A DNA stretch of 64,000 nucleotides from DATFDN01 sp963818885 (GCA_963818885.1 CAWFTP010000006.1:434001-498000); one strand, 5' to 3'. Shown: positions 9,327 through 21,321, counted from the first letter of the stretch. The notes: generated by a model from the sequence alone, not told the origin. Numbers and translations: made by a program.

Positions 9327-10916
9327 GTGTCCGAAGCCGACCCCCTGCATGGCACCGGCCTCGCCGCGGCGCGCGTGGTGCATCCCAATCCCAGCGTCCC
9401 GGCCCTGATCGCCGCCTCCCTCGCGCGCAACGAGGGGCGCCTGTCGGCGGATGGTGCGCTGATCGTCGCGACAGGGGTGCATACCGGGCGGTCCGCGCAG
9501 GACAAGTTCGTGGTGGACGAGCCCTCCGTCCATCGGGACATATGGTGGGGCAAGGTCAACCAGCCGCTCGACCCGGGCCGGTTCACAGCGCTGCGCAAGC
9601 GCATCCAGGACTACCTGCAAGACCAGGAGCTGTTCACCCAGGACCTCTACGCGGGTGCCGATCCCGCGCACCGGGTGCGCGTGCGCCTGGTCACCACCGG
9701 TCCCTGGCAGGCGCTGTTCGCCCGCAACGTCTTCATCCGCCCACCGGAGGATGAGCTGGCGGGCTTCAGGCCCGACTACATCATCCTGCATGCGCCGCAC
9801 TTCAAGGCCGTTCCCTCCCGTGACGGCGTGCGCAGCAAGACGGTGGTCGCGCTCTCCTTCGAGCAGCGCTGCATCCTGATCGCGGGCACCGAGTATGCGG
9901 GCGAGATCAAGAAGTCGATCTTCACGGTGATGAACTGGCTCGCGCCGGCGCGCGGCGTGCTGCCCATGCATTGCAGCGCCAATGTCGGCGCGGACGGCGA
10001 TGTCGCCCTGTTCTTCGGCCTGTCCGGAACCGGCAAGACCACGCTGTCCTCCGATCCCGGCCGGCGGCTGATCGGCGATGACGAGCATGGCTGGGGCGAG
10101 GATGGTGTCTTCAATTTCGAGGGCGGCTGCTACGCCAAGGTGATCGACCTTTCGCAGGAGGCGGAGCCTGAGATCTGGGCGGCGACGCATCGCTTCGGCA
10201 CGGTGCTGGAGAACGTCGCCGCCGATGCCGCTGGCAAGCTCGACCTCGGGGATCGCTCGCTGACCGAGAACACGCGGGCCTGCTATCCGGTCGAGTATAT
10301 CCCCAACGTGGTCCTCTCCGGTCGGGGCGGGCATCCGCGCAACGTGCTACTGCTGACCGCCGACGCATTCGGCGTGCTGCCGCCCATCGCCAAGCTGACC
10401 CCGGCGGAGGCGATGTACCATTTTCTCTCCGGATACACCGCGCGCGTCGCGGGGACCGAGAAGGGGCTGGGCGCGGAGCCGCAGGCGACGTTCAGCACCT
10501 GCTTCGCCGCGCCCTTCCTGCCGCGCCGTCCGGAGGTCTATGGGCGGATGCTCGAGGATATGATCCGCCGCCACGATGCCGATTGCTGGCTGGTCAATAC
10601 TGGTTGGATTGGGGGCGGGTATGGCGTGGGCAAGCGGATGAGTATCCGTCACACGCGCATCCTGGTGAGTGCGGCGCTCGACGGATCGCTCGCCGGCGCG
10701 CGGCTCCGCGCTGACCCATTCTTCGGCCTGTTGATTCCCGCCTCCGTTCCGGGCCTTCCGCCCGAGGTGCTCGACCCTCGTCAGGGCTGGGCCGACAAGG
10801 CGTCCTATGACAAGACCGCGCGCGAGCTGATCGGCCGCTTCGAGGCGAATTTCGCCAAGTTCGCGGACTCCGTCGGAGAGGATGTGCGCGCCGCTGCGAT
10901 CAGGGCGGCGGCGTAA
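9327..10916 (+). CDS. pckA: Phosphoenolpyruvate carboxykinase (ATP)
   Basis: PckA converts oxaloacetate and ATP to phosphoenolpyruvate, ADP and CO2, the entry to gluconeogenesis. It has 529 residues, as expected for the ATP-dependent form. The kinase loop GLSGTGKTTLS lies at about residue 231. The upstream HCSANVG and the downstream GDDEHGW (metal and nucleotide binding) are intact, and RVRLVTTGPWQALFARNVFIRP is typical. Translation starts at GTG 9327 after an AGGAG ribosome-binding site. The gene is divergent from the trp block and has no operon partner downstream in the same pathway. Confidence 0.97.
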   Translation: MSEADPLHGTGLAAARVVHPNPSVPALIAASLARNEGRLSADGALIVATGVHTGRSAQDKFVVDEPSVHRDIWWGKVNQPLDPGRFTALRKRIQDYLQDQELFTQDLYAGADPAHRVRVRLVTTGPWQALFARNVFIRPPEDELAGFRPDYIILHAPHFKAVPSRDGVRSKTVVALSFEQRCILIAGTEYAGEIKKSIFTVMNWLAPARGVLPMHCSANVGADGDVALFFGLSGTGKTTLSSDPGRRLIGDDEHGWGEDGVFNFEGGCYAKVIDLSQEAEPEIWAATHRFGTVLENVAADAAGKLDLGDRSLTENTRACYPVEYIPNVVLSGRGGHPRNVLLLTADAFGVLPPIAKLTPAEAMYHFLSGYTARVAGTEKGLGAEPQATFSTCFAAPFLPRRPEVYGRMLEDMIRRHDADCWLVNTGWIGGGYGVGKRMSIRHTRILVSAALDGSLAGARLRADPFFGLLIPASVPGLPPEVLDPRQGWADKASYDKTARELIGRFEANFAKFADSVGEDVRAAAIRAAA

Positions 10917-10964
10917 GCCGGCAATATTGTCGCCGCGGGAGGCGGCTGTTACTCCCCCGCTCGC

Positions 10965-11741
10965 ATGAGCACGCGTGTCGCGATCGACCCTGCCACGGCC
11001 GTGTCGTCCTTAGCTCGCCAGGGTGGCGATTGGCGGGTGGTTCGCCGGTTGCTGGCCGCGGCTTGGCGCGACCCTGGGCAGTTCATGACCCGGCGGCTGC
11101 CCCGCCGCTGTCCCATCTGCGGCTATGAGGGCGCGTTCGTCTCGGTCGGCCATCCGCCCCGCCGCGACGCACGTTGCCCCTCCTGCGGCTCCCGAGAGCG
11201 CCACCGGCTCGCCCATCTCTGGGCAACCGAGGGAGGCCGGAACCGGCTTGCGGGCAAGCGGATACTCCACTTCGCTCCGGAGAAGGCGGTCCAGCTTGAG
11301 ATGCAGGGCAATTCGCTGTACGAGACCGCCGATCTGCGCCAGCCCGGCGTGACGCACCGGGTCGACATCACGCGCATCCCCTTTCCGGGCGGCAGCTACG
11401 ACGCCGTCGTGGCCCATCACGTGCTCGAGCACATCGAGGACGATCGCGCCGCCATGCGCGAGCTGTTCCGCATCCTGGCGCCGGGCGGGATCGCAATTCT
11501 CAGCGTTCCGATCAACGCCTCGCGCGCGCAGACGTACGAGAACCCGGCGATCACGGATCCGGCCGAGCGCAAGGCGCATTTCTCCGCGCCCGATCACAAG
11601 CGGTACTATGGGCTCGATTTCGCTGACCGGCTGGCAGCCGCAGGCTTCGCGGTCGAAACCTTCCGTCTGCCCCCCGAGCTCGAGCCCCGTTACGGCCTGC
11701 TGCGCGCTGAATGGCTCTATCTCGCCCACAAGCCGGAATGA
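10965..11741 (+). CDS. SAM-dependent methyltransferase with N-terminal zinc ribbon
   Basis: The protein (258 residues) has two Cys pairs near the N-terminus (CPICGYEG about residue 46 and CPSCGSRERHR about residue 68), forming a small zinc-ribbon-like module. A class I methyltransferase domain follows. ILHFAPEKAVQ replaces the usual glycine-rich SAM loop, as in the Methyltransf_11 group found next to polysaccharide genes. VDITRIPFPGGSYDAVVAHHVLEHIEDDRAAM is the post-II/IV motif region. The ATG of the glycosyltransferase gene overlaps its stop (ATGA), so a role in decorating LPS or a capsule is likely. The substrate is unknown. Confidence 0.8.
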   Translation: MSTRVAIDPATAVSSLARQGGDWRVVRRLLAAAWRDPGQFMTRRLPRRCPICGYEGAFVSVGHPPRRDARCPSCGSRERHRLAHLWATEGGRNRLAGKRILHFAPEKAVQLEMQGNSLYETADLRQPGVTHRVDITRIPFPGGSYDAVVAHHVLEHIEDDRAAMRELFRILAPGGIAILSVPINASRAQTYENPAITDPAERKAHFSAPDHKRYYGLDFADRLAAAGFAVETFRLPPELEPRYGLLRAEWLYLAHKPE

Positions 11742-12688
11742 GTGTCGTGGCTGGGCAATCATCGATCCTCGTCATCAAGCTTGGCGCGTTTGGCAACGTC
11801 GTGCTCTCGCTCGGCGCCTTCGCGGCCATCAGGCAACATCATGCCGATGCCTCTATCACGCTGCTGACCACCTCGCCCTATGCCGACTGGATGGTGCACT
11901 CGCCGTATTTCGACCGGATTTGGACCGATGACCGGCCGGCATGGTGGTACGTGCGTGGCGTCCTCGGGCTGCGGCGGCGGCTTGCCGCGGGGCGATTCGA
12001 GCGGATCTACGACCTGCAGACCTCTAGCCGCAGCTCGCGCTATTTCCAGCTTCTGCCCCGCCCGCGGCCGGAATGGTCGGGGATCGCGCCCGGATGCTCG
12101 CATCCGGATCGCGATCCACGCCGCGACGTTCTGCATGACCAGGAACGACTGCGGGGCCAACTTCGCCAGGCCGGCATCGCTGACATGCCGCCACCCGACC
12201 TCGGCTGGTGCCACGGCGACATCGGGCGCTTTGCGTTGCCAGATCGCTTCGCCTTGCTAGTGCCGGGAAGCTCGGCGCATCGGCTCGCGAAGCGCTGGCC
12301 GGCCTCGCGCTATGGCGCGCTTTCGCGCGTCCTGGCCGAGGAGGGGATAGCGCCGGTCGTGCTCGGCACCGCGGCGGAGGCACCTCTGGCCGCCGAGATC
12401 GCGCGGACGGCGCCCGTCATCGACCTGACAGGCAAGACCGGGTTCGGCGATCTCGCGAGCCTCGCGCGCGCGGCGCGGCTCGCGGTTGGTAATGATACCG
12501 GGCCCATGCACCTGATCGCCGCCGCCGGGTGCTCGTCGCTCGTGTTGTTCTCGGCCAATTCAGACCCGGCGTTGTGCGCGCCTCGGGGCAAGCGCGTCGA
12601 GGTGCTGCACGAGGAATCGCTTGATTGCCTGTCCGTGATGCGGGTCCGTGATGTCGCGCTGCGCGTGCTCGCGCCGGCACTCGCCTGA
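11738..12688 (+). CDS. Glycosyltransferase family 9 (heptosyltransferase-like)
   Basis: The protein has 316 residues. The N-terminal SSILVIKLGAFGNVVLSLGAF is the typical acceptor-side beta-alpha start of family 9 (ADP-heptose:LPS heptosyltransferases). The C-terminal VGNDTGPMHLIAAAG is the ADP-sugar binding signature, preceded by LVPGSSAHRLAKRWP. It should act on the cytoplasmic face of the inner membrane during LPS core assembly. The start chosen is ATG 11738, which overlaps the methyltransferase stop, rather than the ATG at 11711. The stop shares one base with the start of the next gene, so the three genes form an operon. Confidence 0.88.
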   Translation: MSVVAGQSSILVIKLGAFGNVVLSLGAFAAIRQHHADASITLLTTSPYADWMVHSPYFDRIWTDDRPAWWYVRGVLGLRRRLAAGRFERIYDLQTSSRSSRYFQLLPRPRPEWSGIAPGCSHPDRDPRRDVLHDQERLRGQLRQAGIADMPPPDLGWCHGDIGRFALPDRFALLVPGSSAHRLAKRWPASRYGALSRVLAEEGIAPVVLGTAAEAPLAAEIARTAPVIDLTGKTGFGDLASLARAARLAVGNDTGPMHLIAAAGCSSLVLFSANSDPALCAPRGKRVEVLHEESLDCLSVMRVRDVALRVLAPALA

Positions 12689-14070
12689 TGGCCTCGCCGG
12701 CCGCGGCCGCGGAACTCACGGACGGCGTTCCCCTTCCGCAGCGCTACTGGGCGGTCGCCGCGTTGCTGCTCGGTCTTGCGCTCGCCGTGCTGGACGGGGC
12801 GATCGCCAACGTCGCGCTGCCGACGATCGCCACCGATGTGCACGCGAGCCCGTCCAATTCGATCTGGGTGGTCAATGCCTATCAGCTCACGGTGACGATC
12901 TCACTGCTGCCGCTCGCCGCGCTGGGGGAGATCGTCGGCTACCGCCTGGTGTATCGGTGGGGACTGGTGGTGTTCACCATCGCCTCGATCGGCTGCGCGC
13001 TGTCGAGCTCGCTTGGCACCCTGAGCATGGCGCGTGTTGTTCAGGGGTTCGGCGCCGCAGGCATCATGAGCGTGAACGGCGCGCTGGTGCGCTTCATCTA
13101 TCCGCGGCGGATGCTCGGGCAAGGGTTCGGCATCAACGCGACCATCGGCTCGATCTCGAGCGCGGTCGGACCGACGGTCGCGGCGGCGATCCTCGCGGTC
13201 GCCAATTGGCCGTGGCTGTTCGCGGTCAACGTGCCGATCGGCCTGGCGGCGATCGCGATGGCCTGGCGGGCGCTGCCGGCGACGCCGAAATCGGGGCAGA
13301 AATTCGACCTCTCCAGTGCCTTCCTGAGCGCGGTGGTGTTCGGCAGCCTCATCACCGGCATCGACGGGCTGGGCCATGGCGAGCGGGCGCTCGCGGTCAT
13401 TATGCAGCTTGGGGTCGCGGTCGTGGTGGGCGCCGTACTGGTGACGCGGCAGATGACGCGGACCGCGCCGCTGCTGCCGGTGGACCTGATGCGGGTGCCG
13501 CTGTTCGCGTTATCGGTAGCCACCTCCATCTGCTCATTCATGGCCCAGGGCATGTCGCTCGTCGCCCTGCCGTTCCTGTTCGAGAATACGATGGGCCTCG
13601 ACGCGGTGACCACCGGGCTTCTGATGACGCCCTGGCCGCTGAGCGTGGCGCTGATCGCGCCGATCTCGGGGCGCATGGCGGATCGCTACAAGGTCGGCGT
13701 GCTGAGCGGATCGGGGCTCGCCGTGATGGCGGTGGGCCTCGGGCTGCTGGCGGCGCTGCCGAGGCATCCGGCGATGTTCGACATCGTCTGGCGCATGGCG
13801 ATCTGCGGCGTCGGCTTCGGCTTCTTCAACACGCCGAACAACCGTGCGATTCTGACCACGGCACCACGCTCGCGCTCGGGCGGGGCGAGCGGGATGCAGG
13901 CCACCTCCCGCTTGCTCGGTCAGACGGTAGGCGCCGCGGTGGTCGCACTGGTGTTCGGGCTTTTCCCAACCCGGGGGACTGTGCTGGTGCTCATCATCGC
14001 CACCGGCATTTCGGTATTTGCCGCGCTGGTGAGCTTCACGCGAATGATCGACCGACCCCGGCCGGCCTGA
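12688..14070 (+). CDS. MFS transporter, DHA2 (EmrB/QacA) type
   Basis: This 460-residue membrane protein has the 14-helix DHA2 pattern. Motif-like features are LAVLDGAIANVALPTIATDVHAS in TM1 (family D1 motif), VVNAYQLTVTISLLPLAALGE, and the motif C region GSISSAVGPTVAAAILAVANWPWLFAVNVPIG. It is expected to be a drug or metabolite:proton antiporter. It starts one base inside the preceding glycosyltransferase stop, so it is co-transcribed. Whether it exports something made by the two upstream enzymes is inference. Confidence 0.9.
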   Translation: MASPAAAAELTDGVPLPQRYWAVAALLLGLALAVLDGAIANVALPTIATDVHASPSNSIWVVNAYQLTVTISLLPLAALGEIVGYRLVYRWGLVVFTIASIGCALSSSLGTLSMARVVQGFGAAGIMSVNGALVRFIYPRRMLGQGFGINATIGSISSAVGPTVAAAILAVANWPWLFAVNVPIGLAAIAMAWRALPATPKSGQKFDLSSAFLSAVVFGSLITGIDGLGHGERALAVIMQLGVAVVVGAVLVTRQMTRTAPLLPVDLMRVPLFALSVATSICSFMAQGMSLVALPFLFENTMGLDAVTTGLLMTPWPLSVALIAPISGRMADRYKVGVLSGSGLAVMAVGLGLLAALPRHPAMFDIVWRMAICGVGFGFFNTPNNRAILTTAPRSRSGGASGMQATSRLLGQTVGAAVVALVFGLFPTRGTVLVLIIATGISVFAALVSFTRMIDRPRPA

Positions 14071-14179
14071 GGTTACCGAGATTTCACAATCCAAGCGGCG
14101 CGCGGTGCGGAATCGTGTGCACCGAGCCGGCCAACCCAGCGCAACGAAACCGCCGGCCGTTCATGGGAGAGTCCACACG

Positions 14180-15511
14180 ATGCCAGCATTATCCCGCCGC
14201 CGCGTACTCCAGGCCTCGGCCGCCGCGGCCGCCCTGCCGCTCGTCAACATTCATTCCGCCCATTCAGCGGGGCGCCTGACCTGCGCGTTTTGGGACCACT
14301 GGGTCCCGGCCGGAAACGACGCCATGCGGAAGGTTGTCGCGGTCTGGGCGGAGAAGAACCACGTTGACGTGCAGATCGATTTTCTCAGTGCCATCGGCAA
14401 CAAGATCGACCTCACGATGGGGGCGGAGGCGCTGGCCAAGACAGGCCACGACATCTTCGCGTTCGACCAGTGGACGGTGCATCAGTGGTCAGATCTGCTG
14501 GAGCCGGTCGACGATGTCATGGCGAAGCTGATCGCCGAAAATGGGCCGACGATCGAGACCGTCGAGTATCTCGCGAAGATCAAAGGGCACTGGATGGCGG
14601 TGCCGGTCGGTCCCGGCAGCGCGCCGCTGCCGCCCTGCGCGCGTATCAGCATGCTCAAGAAGTATGCCGGCATCGACGTGCAGGCGATGTATCCGGCCCA
14701 CGAGGTCAAGCCACCCGAGGCGCCAGAGTGGGATTACGATATGATGCTGAAGGCCGCCGAGGCTTGCCACAAGGCGGGATATCCATTCGGATTCGGCTGC
14801 GGCGCGACGACTGATTCGGTGCAGACCTGGGGCGCGATCTTCGGCGCGTTCGGAGCTGATCTTGTCAACGGCGAGGGCAAGATCACCGTCGATACCGACG
14901 CGGTCCACAATGTCCTCGCATACGCGAAGAAGCTGACTGCGGTGCTGCCGCCCGACACCGTGAGTTATGACGACGCCTCCAACAACCGGGCGCTTATCTC
15001 AGGCAAGGCGGCGATGATCTGGAACCCGCCATCCGCCTGGGCGGTCGCCAAGCGCGACGCCCCACAGGTGGCCGCGGATTGCTGGACGTTCCCTAACCCA
15101 AAGGGGGTGAAGGGCCGGCTAGTGCCGCACCGGCCGTACTTCTACGGCATCTGGAGCTTCGCCAAGGACAAGCAGCCGGCGAAGGAGCTGATCCACTATC
15201 TGATGCAGCGCCCGCAGGCCGAGACACTGACCACGGCCGTGGTCGGCTACGACATCCCGCCCTTCAAGTCCTTCGCCGACTTCAAGATCTGGTCGGAAGT
15301 CGAGCCGCCGCTCGGCGTTGTGTACAACTATCCGCTGCGGCCCTGGCACGAGGCGAAATACTATATCCCCGGCTCGGCAGCCCCGGCGGAGATCGCGGTG
15401 CAGATGTGGAACCGCGGCACCATCCCGACCATGGTCGCAAAGCTGGTGAGCGGCCAAACGCCCGAGCAGGCGATCAAGTGGGCGAACAACGAGCTGGAAG
15501 GCTTCATGTAA
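14180..15511 (+). CDS. ABC transporter extracellular solute-binding protein (family 1), orphan
   Basis: This is a periplasmic binding protein of 443 residues with a Tat-type signal peptide (SRRRVLQASAAAAALPLVNIHSAHSA). The mature domain resembles the sugar/glycerol-phosphate binding family 1 (AFWDHWVPAGNDAMRKVVAVWAEKNHVDVQIDFL). The start chosen is ATG 14180 behind GGGAGAG; the frame is open to 14105 but that part lacks a signal peptide. No permease or ATPase gene adjoins it, so it either serves a transporter elsewhere or uses shared membrane components. Confidence 0.88.
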   Translation: MPALSRRRVLQASAAAAALPLVNIHSAHSAGRLTCAFWDHWVPAGNDAMRKVVAVWAEKNHVDVQIDFLSAIGNKIDLTMGAEALAKTGHDIFAFDQWTVHQWSDLLEPVDDVMAKLIAENGPTIETVEYLAKIKGHWMAVPVGPGSAPLPPCARISMLKKYAGIDVQAMYPAHEVKPPEAPEWDYDMMLKAAEACHKAGYPFGFGCGATTDSVQTWGAIFGAFGADLVNGEGKITVDTDAVHNVLAYAKKLTAVLPPDTVSYDDASNNRALISGKAAMIWNPPSAWAVAKRDAPQVAADCWTFPNPKGVKGRLVPHRPYFYGIWSFAKDKQPAKELIHYLMQRPQAETLTTAVVGYDIPPFKSFADFKIWSEVEPPLGVVYNYPLRPWHEAKYYIPGSAAPAEIAVQMWNRGTIPTMVAKLVSGQTPEQAIKWANNELEGFM

Positions 15512-16521
15512 CAATCCGCTCATCCGCGTCCCCTTCGACTCGCGCGGCCTGGCGTTGCGCAACAAGGGGCGCGGCCGCTTTTGGCCGCTGCGCGGGGTCG
15601 AGGCGGGGATGGACAGTACCGACGGTTGCGGCGGCGGACCATGCGGCACGGAACTGGCGGTTCAGCGGCAGCACGCCGGCCGGCGGCGAGAACGACGCCC
15701 GCAAGGCCATGTTCAGCCGCATGCTGCTCGATACGTTCAACCCGTACAAGCCGGCGGTCATCGACTGGCCGGTGCTCGATCCCGACGCGCGCGAGCGGCT
15801 GACCTCGCTTCCCATCTGGGATATCGCCGTGCAGACCGAGGGACGCGCGAAGTTGCGTATCCGATCCTATGCGCGCCGGATCGCCGATCCGCTGCTGCGC
15901 GAGGCATTCGAGCTGATGGCCTTCGAGGAGGGCCGTCACAAGGAGGTGTTGTCCCATCTCGTCACCGCGTACGGGATCGAGCTGGAGCCCGAGCCCGAAT
16001 ATGTCGAGCCGCGCGACGCCGAATGGGGCTTCATGGTCACCGGCTACTCCGAGTGCATCGACAGCTTCTTCGCCTTCGGGCTGTTCGAGCTGGCCAAGCG
16101 CTCCGGCTATTTCCCGCCCGAACTCGTCGACACTTTCGAGCCTGTGATCCAGGAGGAAGGCCGCCACATCCTGTTCTTCATGAACTGGGTCGCCTGGCAT
16201 AAGCGCACCATGCCGCTCTGGCGCCGCCCATGGTTCCTGCTGAAGACACTCGGGGTGTGGGCGTTCCTGATCCGCGAGCGTATCGGGCTTGCCCGCGACG
16301 TGAGTGCTGGCGAGAAGGAGAATGCTAATTTCACCGTGCAGGGCGCGGGTGCTGTGGGAGATGACATCGGCACTGCCGAGCTGATGCGCCTCTGCCTCGC
16401 GGAGAATGACCGCCGCCTCAGCGGCTACGACACGCGTCTGGTGCGTCCGCGCACAGTGCCGCGGCTGGTGCGATTCGCGTTGCGGTTCATGGGGGGGGCG
16501 AAGGCGCCCTTGCCGGCCTAG
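15510..16521 (+). CDS. Ferritin-like (di-iron) domain protein, with apparent frameshift near the 5' end
   Basis: The protein is helical, with two EExRH iron-ligand motifs: MAFEEGRHKEVLSHL and IQEEGRHILFFMNW. This suggests a di-iron ferritin-like four-helix bundle. A hydrophobic segment (WFLLKTLGVWAFLI) follows. The uninterrupted frame has its first good ATG at 15709. The preceding protein-like segment RVPFDSRGLALRNKGRGRFW is in another frame (from about 15510), with high GC at third codon positions. Removing one T near 15625 joins the two into a continuous N-terminus (DSTDGAAADHAARNWRFSG). The exact start is unresolved. Its function is unknown; it lies just after the solute-binding protein and before two CoA-transferases. 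Confidence 0.72.
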
Positions 16522-16544
16522 ACGCGGCGGCGGAAACTCGGGGC

Positions 16545-17741
16545 ATGACCGAGCAACTGCCGCTGTCCGGGATCACCGTCATCGACTTCGGCCAAGTCTT
16601 CCAGGGGCCATACTGCACGCTGCTGCTGGCGAAAGCGGGCGCGAACGTCATCAAAGTCGAGCCGACTACGGGGGAGCCGCTGCGTGCGCGCGCCGAGCCC
16701 GGCAAGTCGGCCATCTTTTCCTTCGCGATGCTGAACGCGAACAAGCGGGGCGTCACACTCAACCTAAAGACTGCCCGCGGGCGGGAGTTGCTGTTCGCGA
16801 TGGCGCGCAAAGCGGACGTGCTGCTGGAGAATTTCGCCCCGGGCACAATGGATGGGCTGGGCGTCGGCTATTCCGTGCTGGTCGAGGTGAACCCGCGCCT
16901 GATCTATGCCACCGGGTCCGGTTTCGGGATCAGCGGCCCGGATCGCGACAATCTGGCGATGGACTTCACGATCCAGGCGGCCTCCGGGATCATGAGCGTC
17001 ACCGGCCCGCCGGACGGGCCACCCATCAAGGCGGGACCGACTCTCGTCGACATTATGGGCGGCATCCATCTCTATGCCGGCATCATGACCGCGCTGTTCG
17101 AGCGCACGACGACGGGTCGCGGGAGGCTCGTCGAGGTCGCGATGCAGGAGGCGGTGTACTGCTCGCTCAGCTCACCGATCGAATACTATCAGCGCACGGG
17201 CACGGTGCCGCCGCGCGTCGGCAACCAGCAGGCGGCGCTGAGCAGCGCCCCCTATAGCGCCTATCCCGCGACGGATGGGTGGGTCGCGATTCACGTGGTG
17301 ACGGAGCGTCACTTCCAGAATCTCTTGAAGGCGATGGGGCGCGAGGATCTCACCGATGATCCGCGTTTTGCGACCAACAAGGCCCGCGTCGCCAACCAGG
17401 TGGAGCTCGACGCGCTGGTGCGCGGCTGGACGCGCGCGCTCGGCAAGCACGAGGTCGCCGCCGCCTGCAAGCGCTACCGCATCCCGGGCGCGCCGGTGCG
17501 CGACGTCGCCGAGGTGATGGCGGACGCACATATGCGGGAACGCGGCTTCCTCGAGCGCGTGCATCATCCGGAGTTCGGCGACGTGGTGATGCCGACGACG
17601 CCGCTGCGCCTGCATGGCACCGGGTTGCCGCCGACCATGCCGAGCCCGACGCTCGGTCAGCACAATCAGGAGGTCTACGGCGGCTGGCTGGGCCTCTCGG
17701 CCGCCGAGGTCGGCGATCTGCGACGCGAAGGAGTGATCTGA
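16545..17741 (+). CDS. Family III CoA-transferase (CaiB/BaiF)
   Basis: The protein has 398 residues and the N-terminal signature GITVIDFGQVFQGPYCTLLLAKAGANVIKVEP of the CaiB/BaiF family, which moves CoA between small carboxylic acids. An aspartate at position 169 (in GPTLVDIMGGIHL) falls exactly at the family's catalytic Asp169 of formyl-CoA transferase. TGRGRLVEVAMQEAV follows. The ATG is 24 bases after the ferritin-like gene, and the stop shares a base with the next CoA-transferase start. The substrates are unknown. Confidence 0.9.
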   Translation: MTEQLPLSGITVIDFGQVFQGPYCTLLLAKAGANVIKVEPTTGEPLRARAEPGKSAIFSFAMLNANKRGVTLNLKTARGRELLFAMARKADVLLENFAPGTMDGLGVGYSVLVEVNPRLIYATGSGFGISGPDRDNLAMDFTIQAASGIMSVTGPPDGPPIKAGPTLVDIMGGIHLYAGIMTALFERTTTGRGRLVEVAMQEAVYCSLSSPIEYYQRTGTVPPRVGNQQAALSSAPYSAYPATDGWVAIHVVTERHFQNLLKAMGREDLTDDPRFATNKARVANQVELDALVRGWTRALGKHEVAAACKRYRIPGAPVRDVAEVMADAHMRERGFLERVHHPEFGDVVMPTTPLRLHGTGLPPTMPSPTLGQHNQEVYGGWLGLSAAEVGDLRREGVI

Positions 17742-18877
17742 TGGGACCGCTTGCAGGGCTGCGGCTGATCGAGCTTGCCGGGATCGGCCCCGGGCCAATG
17801 GCGGCGATGATGCTGGGCGACATGGGCGCCGACGTGATTCGTGTCGACCGCATCGGGTCGGAAGGGCTGCGACTGGTGCGCGAGGCGCGCTACCGGGTAC
17901 ACGAACGCAGCCGCTGTTCCATCGCGATCGACCTGCGCAAGCCGGGCGCGGCGGAGGTCGTGCTGCGGCTTGTCGAGCGGGCGGACGGGCTGATGGAGCC
18001 GTTCCGTCCCGGCGTCGCCGAGCGGCTGGGCGTCGGTCCGGATGTGTGCCTCAAGCGCAATCCGAAGCTCGTGTACGGGCGGATGACCGGCTGGGGACAG
18101 GAGGGGCCGCTCGCCAAGGCGGCCGGGCACGACATCAACTACATCGCGCTCGCCGGCGCGCTGTATGCGATCGGCACCAAGGAGACGCCGGTGCCGCCGC
18201 TCAACCTGGTGGGCGACTACGGCGGCGGGGGGATGTTGCTCGCCTTCGGCATGGTGTGCGGGCTGCTGGAGGCGATGCGCTCCGGCAAGGGGCAGGTAGT
18301 GGATGCTGCGATGGTCGACGGCACCGCGCTGCTTATGGGGGCCGCCTACGGGATGCACGCGGCGGGCGCGTGGACCGACAAGCGCGGCGAGAACATGCTC
18401 GACGGCGGCGCGTCGTTCTACGGCGTGTTCGAAACCAAGGACGGCAAACACGTCGCGATCGGCTCGATCGAGCCGCAATTCTACGCGCTGCTGCTGGAGA
18501 AGACCGGGCTTGCGGGAGAGGCGCTGCCGCCGCAAGGCGATCGCGCCGCGTGGCCCGGGATGCGCGAGCGCTTCGCCGCGATCTTCCGCACGCGCACGCG
18601 CGAGGAGTGGTGCGCGATCATGGAGGGTAGCGACGTGTGCTTCGCCCCGGTGCTGTCGATGACCGAGGCGCCGCAGCACCCGCATGCGAAGGCGCGCGGT
18701 GCCTTCATCGATATTGACGGCGCCCCGCAGCCCGGCCCGGCTCCCCGCTTTTCCCGAACATCCCCCGAGGTTCGCATCGCCCCCGAACGCGGCGCCGACA
18801 CCGACGCCGTGCTGCGCGACGCGGGGTTCAGCGAACGCGAAGTGGCGGGCCTGCGGAGCGGGGGAGTGGTGGGCTGA
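17741..18877 (+). CDS. CaiB/BaiF family protein, alpha-methylacyl-CoA racemase type
   Basis: The protein has 378 residues and opens with GPLAGLRLIELAGIGPGPMAAMMLGDMGADVIRVDR, typical of the alpha-methylacyl-CoA racemase subgroup. The catalytic His/Asp pair of the racemase family is present: H130 in AGHDINYIALAG and D159 in LVGDYGGGGM. It is therefore probably a racemase or closely related CoA-dependent isomerase, which epimerises 2-methylacyl-CoA before beta-oxidation, rather than a transferase. It is translationally linked to the upstream CoA-transferase, which suggests one catabolic pathway for a branched or xenobiotic acid. Confidence 0.88.
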   Translation: MGPLAGLRLIELAGIGPGPMAAMMLGDMGADVIRVDRIGSEGLRLVREARYRVHERSRCSIAIDLRKPGAAEVVLRLVERADGLMEPFRPGVAERLGVGPDVCLKRNPKLVYGRMTGWGQEGPLAKAAGHDINYIALAGALYAIGTKETPVPPLNLVGDYGGGGMLLAFGMVCGLLEAMRSGKGQVVDAAMVDGTALLMGAAYGMHAAGAWTDKRGENMLDGGASFYGVFETKDGKHVAIGSIEPQFYALLLEKTGLAGEALPPQGDRAAWPGMRERFAAIFRTRTREEWCAIMEGSDVCFAPVLSMTEAPQHPHAKARGAFIDIDGAPQPGPAPRFSRTSPEVRIAPERGADTDAVLRDAGFSEREVAGLRSGGVVG

Positions 18878-18881
18878 GCAT

Positions 18882-18914
18882 CATGCCCGCGCTTGTCGCG
18901 ACAGGCGCGGGCAT
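18882..18914. repeat. Short palindromic repeat / hairpin after the CoA-transferase genes
   Basis: CATGCCCGCGC (18882-18892) and GCGCGGGCATG (18904-18914) are perfect 11-base arms around TTGTCGCGACA. It resembles the dispersed palindrome at 7011-7092 in its CATGCCCG ends. It lies between convergent genes and may act as a bidirectional transcript end, although it has no T-tract. Confidence 0.6.
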
Positions 18915-19001
18915 GGCGGAGGAGGTGGGCGCGTCAGCGCAGCTTGAACGGGGGGGTTTCACTGCCGTATGGGCGCGACCTTCGGACGAAAGCGCAACCC
19001 C

Positions 19002-21212
<2,211 letters not shown>

Positions 21213-21321
21213 GAGCGTGCGGTGCCTGGGCTGGCGGAATGCGCTGCGCTTTTCCGCCCTACCGTTGGTCCGGACGATAGGGTGGATAAGCGAAGCGCCA
21301 CCCGCCGGCGAGAGCCAATCG

